Assembly (NCBI GenBank): GCA_032620915.1
Contig: CP136052.1
Coordinates: 3,046,001-3,110,000 of the forward strand
DNA: 64,000 bases
Direction of reading: 5' to 3'
Source: Oscillospiraceae bacterium NTUH-002-81
GTDB lineage: Bacteria; Bacillota; Clostridia; Lachnospirales; Lachnospiraceae
Shown here: piece by piece, positions 62,454 to 64,000 of the stretch
How positions within the stretch are numbered: the first letter of the stretch is position 1
How the letters are laid out: every line of letters starts with the position of its first letter
Position numbers and translations under genes: made by a program
Notes under the pieces: model-generated
What the model saw: the letters and a program-made list of their open reading frames with translations, nothing else
Told to the model about the DNA's origin: nothing
Database searches by the model: none

Positions 62454-63302
62454 ATGTACGCAAAGCTGACAATCCCGGAGCGGCTCAAAGACCTGCGGGT
62501 GGTGGACAAGCACCTGACGCTGGAACAACTGGCGGAGCAGACCGGCCTGTCTAAATCCGCGCTGGGAAAATACGAAACCGATGACTACAAGGACATCAGC
62601 CCGTTTGCGATTGCAACGCTGGCGGACTTTTACGGCGTGTCCACCGACTATCTGATGGGGCTGACGGAAAATAAAAATCACCCAAACACAGAACTTCAAT
62701 CTCTGCATCTGAGTGATGATATGGTGGAACTTTTGAGCAGCGGCAAAATCAACAACCGGCTTCTCTGCGAACTGGCTGCCCACCCGAATTTCCGGCGGCT
62801 GATGATAGATATGGAAATCTGCATCGACCAGATCGCCAATATGCGGGTGGAGCAGATGAATCTGGTGTTGGAGGCCACCCGGCAGACCGTCATGAGCAAG
62901 TATGCGCCCGGAGAGGATGACCTCTATATGCGGACGCTGGAACTGGGGCAGGTGCAGGAAAGCGATTTTTACAGCCATGTCATGCACGATGATCTGGACA
63001 GCATCGTCCGGGACATCCGGGAAGCACACCGCAAGGACAAGACCACCGCCGACCCGCAGCCCACGCTGGATGACGTCAAGGAAAAGTTTGAACAGGCGCT
63101 CGAACAGGGCAGCCAAGAGGAAGTGGTAATCCACGAATTTTGCGACAGAATGCAGATACCCTTCGAGAAGATTTCCTCAGAGGACTTCTCTGCATTTTTG
63201 CGGATACTGAGCCTGTCCAAAATGCTCAAAAATCCCAACAACATGAGAGGAAAGGCCAAGCCGCAGCCGTACTATGCGCCCAAGCGGAAGAAACGCAGAT
63301 AA
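62454..63302 (+). CDS. Xre-family regulator of element C
   Basis: The 282-aa protein begins MYAKLTIPERLKDLRVVDKH and has the HTH LTLEQLAEQTGLSKSALGKY, then a helical domain with RLLCELAAHPNFRRLMIDME that is shared with 49,800-50,606 along its length. GAGAGGGGG precedes it. It faces the mobilisation genes and probably represses transfer. Confidence 0.92.
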   Translation: MYAKLTIPERLKDLRVVDKHLTLEQLAEQTGLSKSALGKYETDDYKDISPFAIATLADFYGVSTDYLMGLTENKNHPNTELQSLHLSDDMVELLSSGKINNRLLCELAAHPNFRRLMIDMEICIDQIANMRVEQMNLVLEATRQTVMSKYAPGEDDLYMRTLELGQVQESDFYSHVMHDDLDSIVRDIREAHRKDKTTADPQPTLDDVKEKFEQALEQGSQEEVVIHEFCDRMQIPFEKISSEDFSAFLRILSLSKMLKNPNNMRGKAKPQPYYAPKRKKRR

Positions 63303-63306
63303 CAGG

Positions 63307-63339
63307 AAAGCCGCCCAATCTGTACCGTTGGACGGCTTT
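63307..63339 (+). terminator. Terminator after the Xre gene
   Basis: AAAGCCGCCCAA pairs with TTGGACGGCTTT (one mismatch). Confidence 0.7.
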
Positions 63340-63382
63340 CGACCCGTTTGTGGGCGGAATAAAATATGTGGTTATACATCCG

Positions 63383-63685
63383 TTAGCTGACCGTTTTCAT
63401 CAGCTTTTTCATAAACTTCCAGAGACGGATGCCATCTTTGAGGCCCAGCCGGTAAAAGAAGCACTCGCTTTCTGCACCAGAATCGAAAATAGAATCACAG
63501 TAGTGTCTTACAGCGTCCTTCTGTTCCTCAGACAATGCGCTGATTGCTTTTTCATACTCGTTTTCCAAGCGAAGGCAGTCCTCTTTTTTCTCCGTGCCGG
63601 TTTCTGCCTCCCGCCACTTAGCAAACTGGCTCTGCATCCGCTCCTGAATCATCAAATCAACCAATTTTTCTATATCTGTACCCAT
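63383..63685 (-). CDS. Hypothetical helical protein (100 aa)
   Basis: The product MGTDIEKLVDLMIQERMQSQ is acidic and helical with an LSEEQKDAVRHYCDSI segment. GGAGGGG lies upstream. I do not recognise it. Confidence 0.75.
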   Translation of the reverse strand: MGTDIEKLVDLMIQERMQSQFAKWREAETGTEKKEDCLRLENEYEKAISALSEEQKDAVRHYCDSIFDSGAESECFFYRLGLKDGIRLWKFMKKLMKTVS

Positions 63686-63697
63686 AAGCGCCCCTCC

Positions 63698-63880
63698 TTA
63701 TGCTGGGCGGATATAATTCCGGTATGTTTCCAGGACGGAATCTGACACACCGCTTTTATATACTTTGCGGATGTCGGAGATTTCCTCTTGCTTCAGCAGT
63801 TTCAGCCATTTCAGCAGCTCAGCCCTGCCGTTGGCAAAGTTACAATAACGCCCATCGGCGTATTCGATACGGTATCTCAT
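63698..63880 (-). CDS. Hypothetical protein (60 aa)
   Basis: The product MRYRIEYADGRYCNFANGRA has an N-terminal strand-rich part and a helical C-terminus (LLKWLKLLKQEEISDIRKVY). AAGGAGG precedes it. It is probably co-transcribed with its neighbour and tnpV. Confidence 0.75.
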   Translation of the reverse strand: MRYRIEYADGRYCNFANGRAELLKWLKLLKQEEISDIRKVYKSGVSDSVLETYRNYIRPA

Positions 63881-63894
63881 AGACAGGCACCTCC

Positions 63895-64000
63895 TTAAAC
63901 AAAAATCATCTCAGAGAGGATGATTTCCTCTGCTCGGCTGCGAATGCTGTTCATGCCCCCGACCCACGCAAGCTGGTCACGGGCTTTCAGTTCCTCGGTG
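63895..64000 (-). CDS. tnpV: TnpV-type protein of element C (partial, runs off the window)
   Basis: The visible C-terminal 34 codons read TEELKARDQLAWVGGMNSIR then SRAEEIILSEMIFV, matching the ends of the other TnpV copies. Confidence 0.85.
   Translation of the reverse strand, partial: TEELKARDQLAWVGGMNSIRSRAEEIILSEMIFV

Larger units (their letters stand above)
53446..64000. mobile_element. Element C: serine-recombinase mobilisable element inserted in virD4
   Basis: The left end is set where virD4 similarity stops. Recombinase, small ORF, VirE-like protein, primase, MobV-like relaxase, small protein pair, Xre and TnpV follow, the same plan as element B. The right end is outside the window. 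Confidence 0.75.

Noticed and set aside
62286..63134. 282-aa minus-strand open frame
   Set aside because: Antisense to the Xre gene of element C, which has the correct promoter and motifs.
1..64000. tRNA or rRNA genes as integration targets
   Set aside because: No cloverleaf with anticodon arm or rRNA-like sequence was seen at any element boundary; the visible targets are protein genes.

Overview
The window is accessory DNA from a gut-type Firmicute, most likely Clostridia (Lachnospiraceae or Ruminococcaceae-like). Evidence is family-level: CD1107/CD1108-type conjugation genes, Maff2, DUF4315, DUF3847, TnpV and large serine recombinases typical of clostridial integrative conjugative elements (ICEs), strong AGGAGG ribosome sites, and alternating GC-rich ICE and AT-rich cargo blocks. 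I found no housekeeping genes, rRNA, tRNA or CRISPR array.

Layout. The backbone is one ICE read on the minus strand: virD4 end (53.2-53.4 kb), maff2 (52.83-52.99 and 21.65-21.73 kb), a 32-aa ORF, a virB6/TrbL-like gene, prgI-like, virB4, NlpC/P60 hydrolase, DUF4315, CD1107-like surface protein and topB (4.9-6.4 kb). Nearly every gene is interrupted. Element A (<1 to about 5.0 kb, serine recombinase) sits in topB. A GC-rich glycosyltransferase/NADAR insertion lies at 6.5-9.3 kb. One group II intron splits virB4 (12,906-15,342) and another splits virB6 (18,159-20,748). Element B (about 21.7-52.85 kb, serine recombinase, VirE-like protein, primase, MobA/MobL relaxase) sits in maff2. Element C (about 53.45 kb to beyond the right edge) sits in virD4 and repeats B's gene order with a different, MobV-like relaxase. 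Element B is itself split between its relaxase and DUF3847 gene by an inner tyrosine-integrase element D (about 27.7-48.3 kb).

Cargo. Element D carries an AAA kinase-like gene, an ABC-F resistance-type protein behind a leader-peptide attenuator, an ABC exporter with a two-component system, a YhfC-like membrane protease, a MATE pump with its MarR regulator, an ACT-domain protein, and its own mobilisation set (relaxase with nested coiled-coil genes, DUF6040, DUF3847, Xis, Xre, Int). Elements B and C add a peptidase S51-like enzyme, a protein with a GGADGPT motif, and a secreted protein behind a second attenuator.

Three patterns stand out. (1) Eleven minus-strand coding frames between 3 and 46 kb are each broken by exactly one extra base in an A or G homopolymer; restoring it gives family-like proteins, so either the assembly over-calls homopolymers or the region is decaying. 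Frameshifted genes are annotated as single genes with the repair stated. (2) A recurring palindromic boundary sequence brackets individual cargo genes in elements B and D, like a cassette junction. (3) Element A carries two genes bracketed by a separate pair of repeats.
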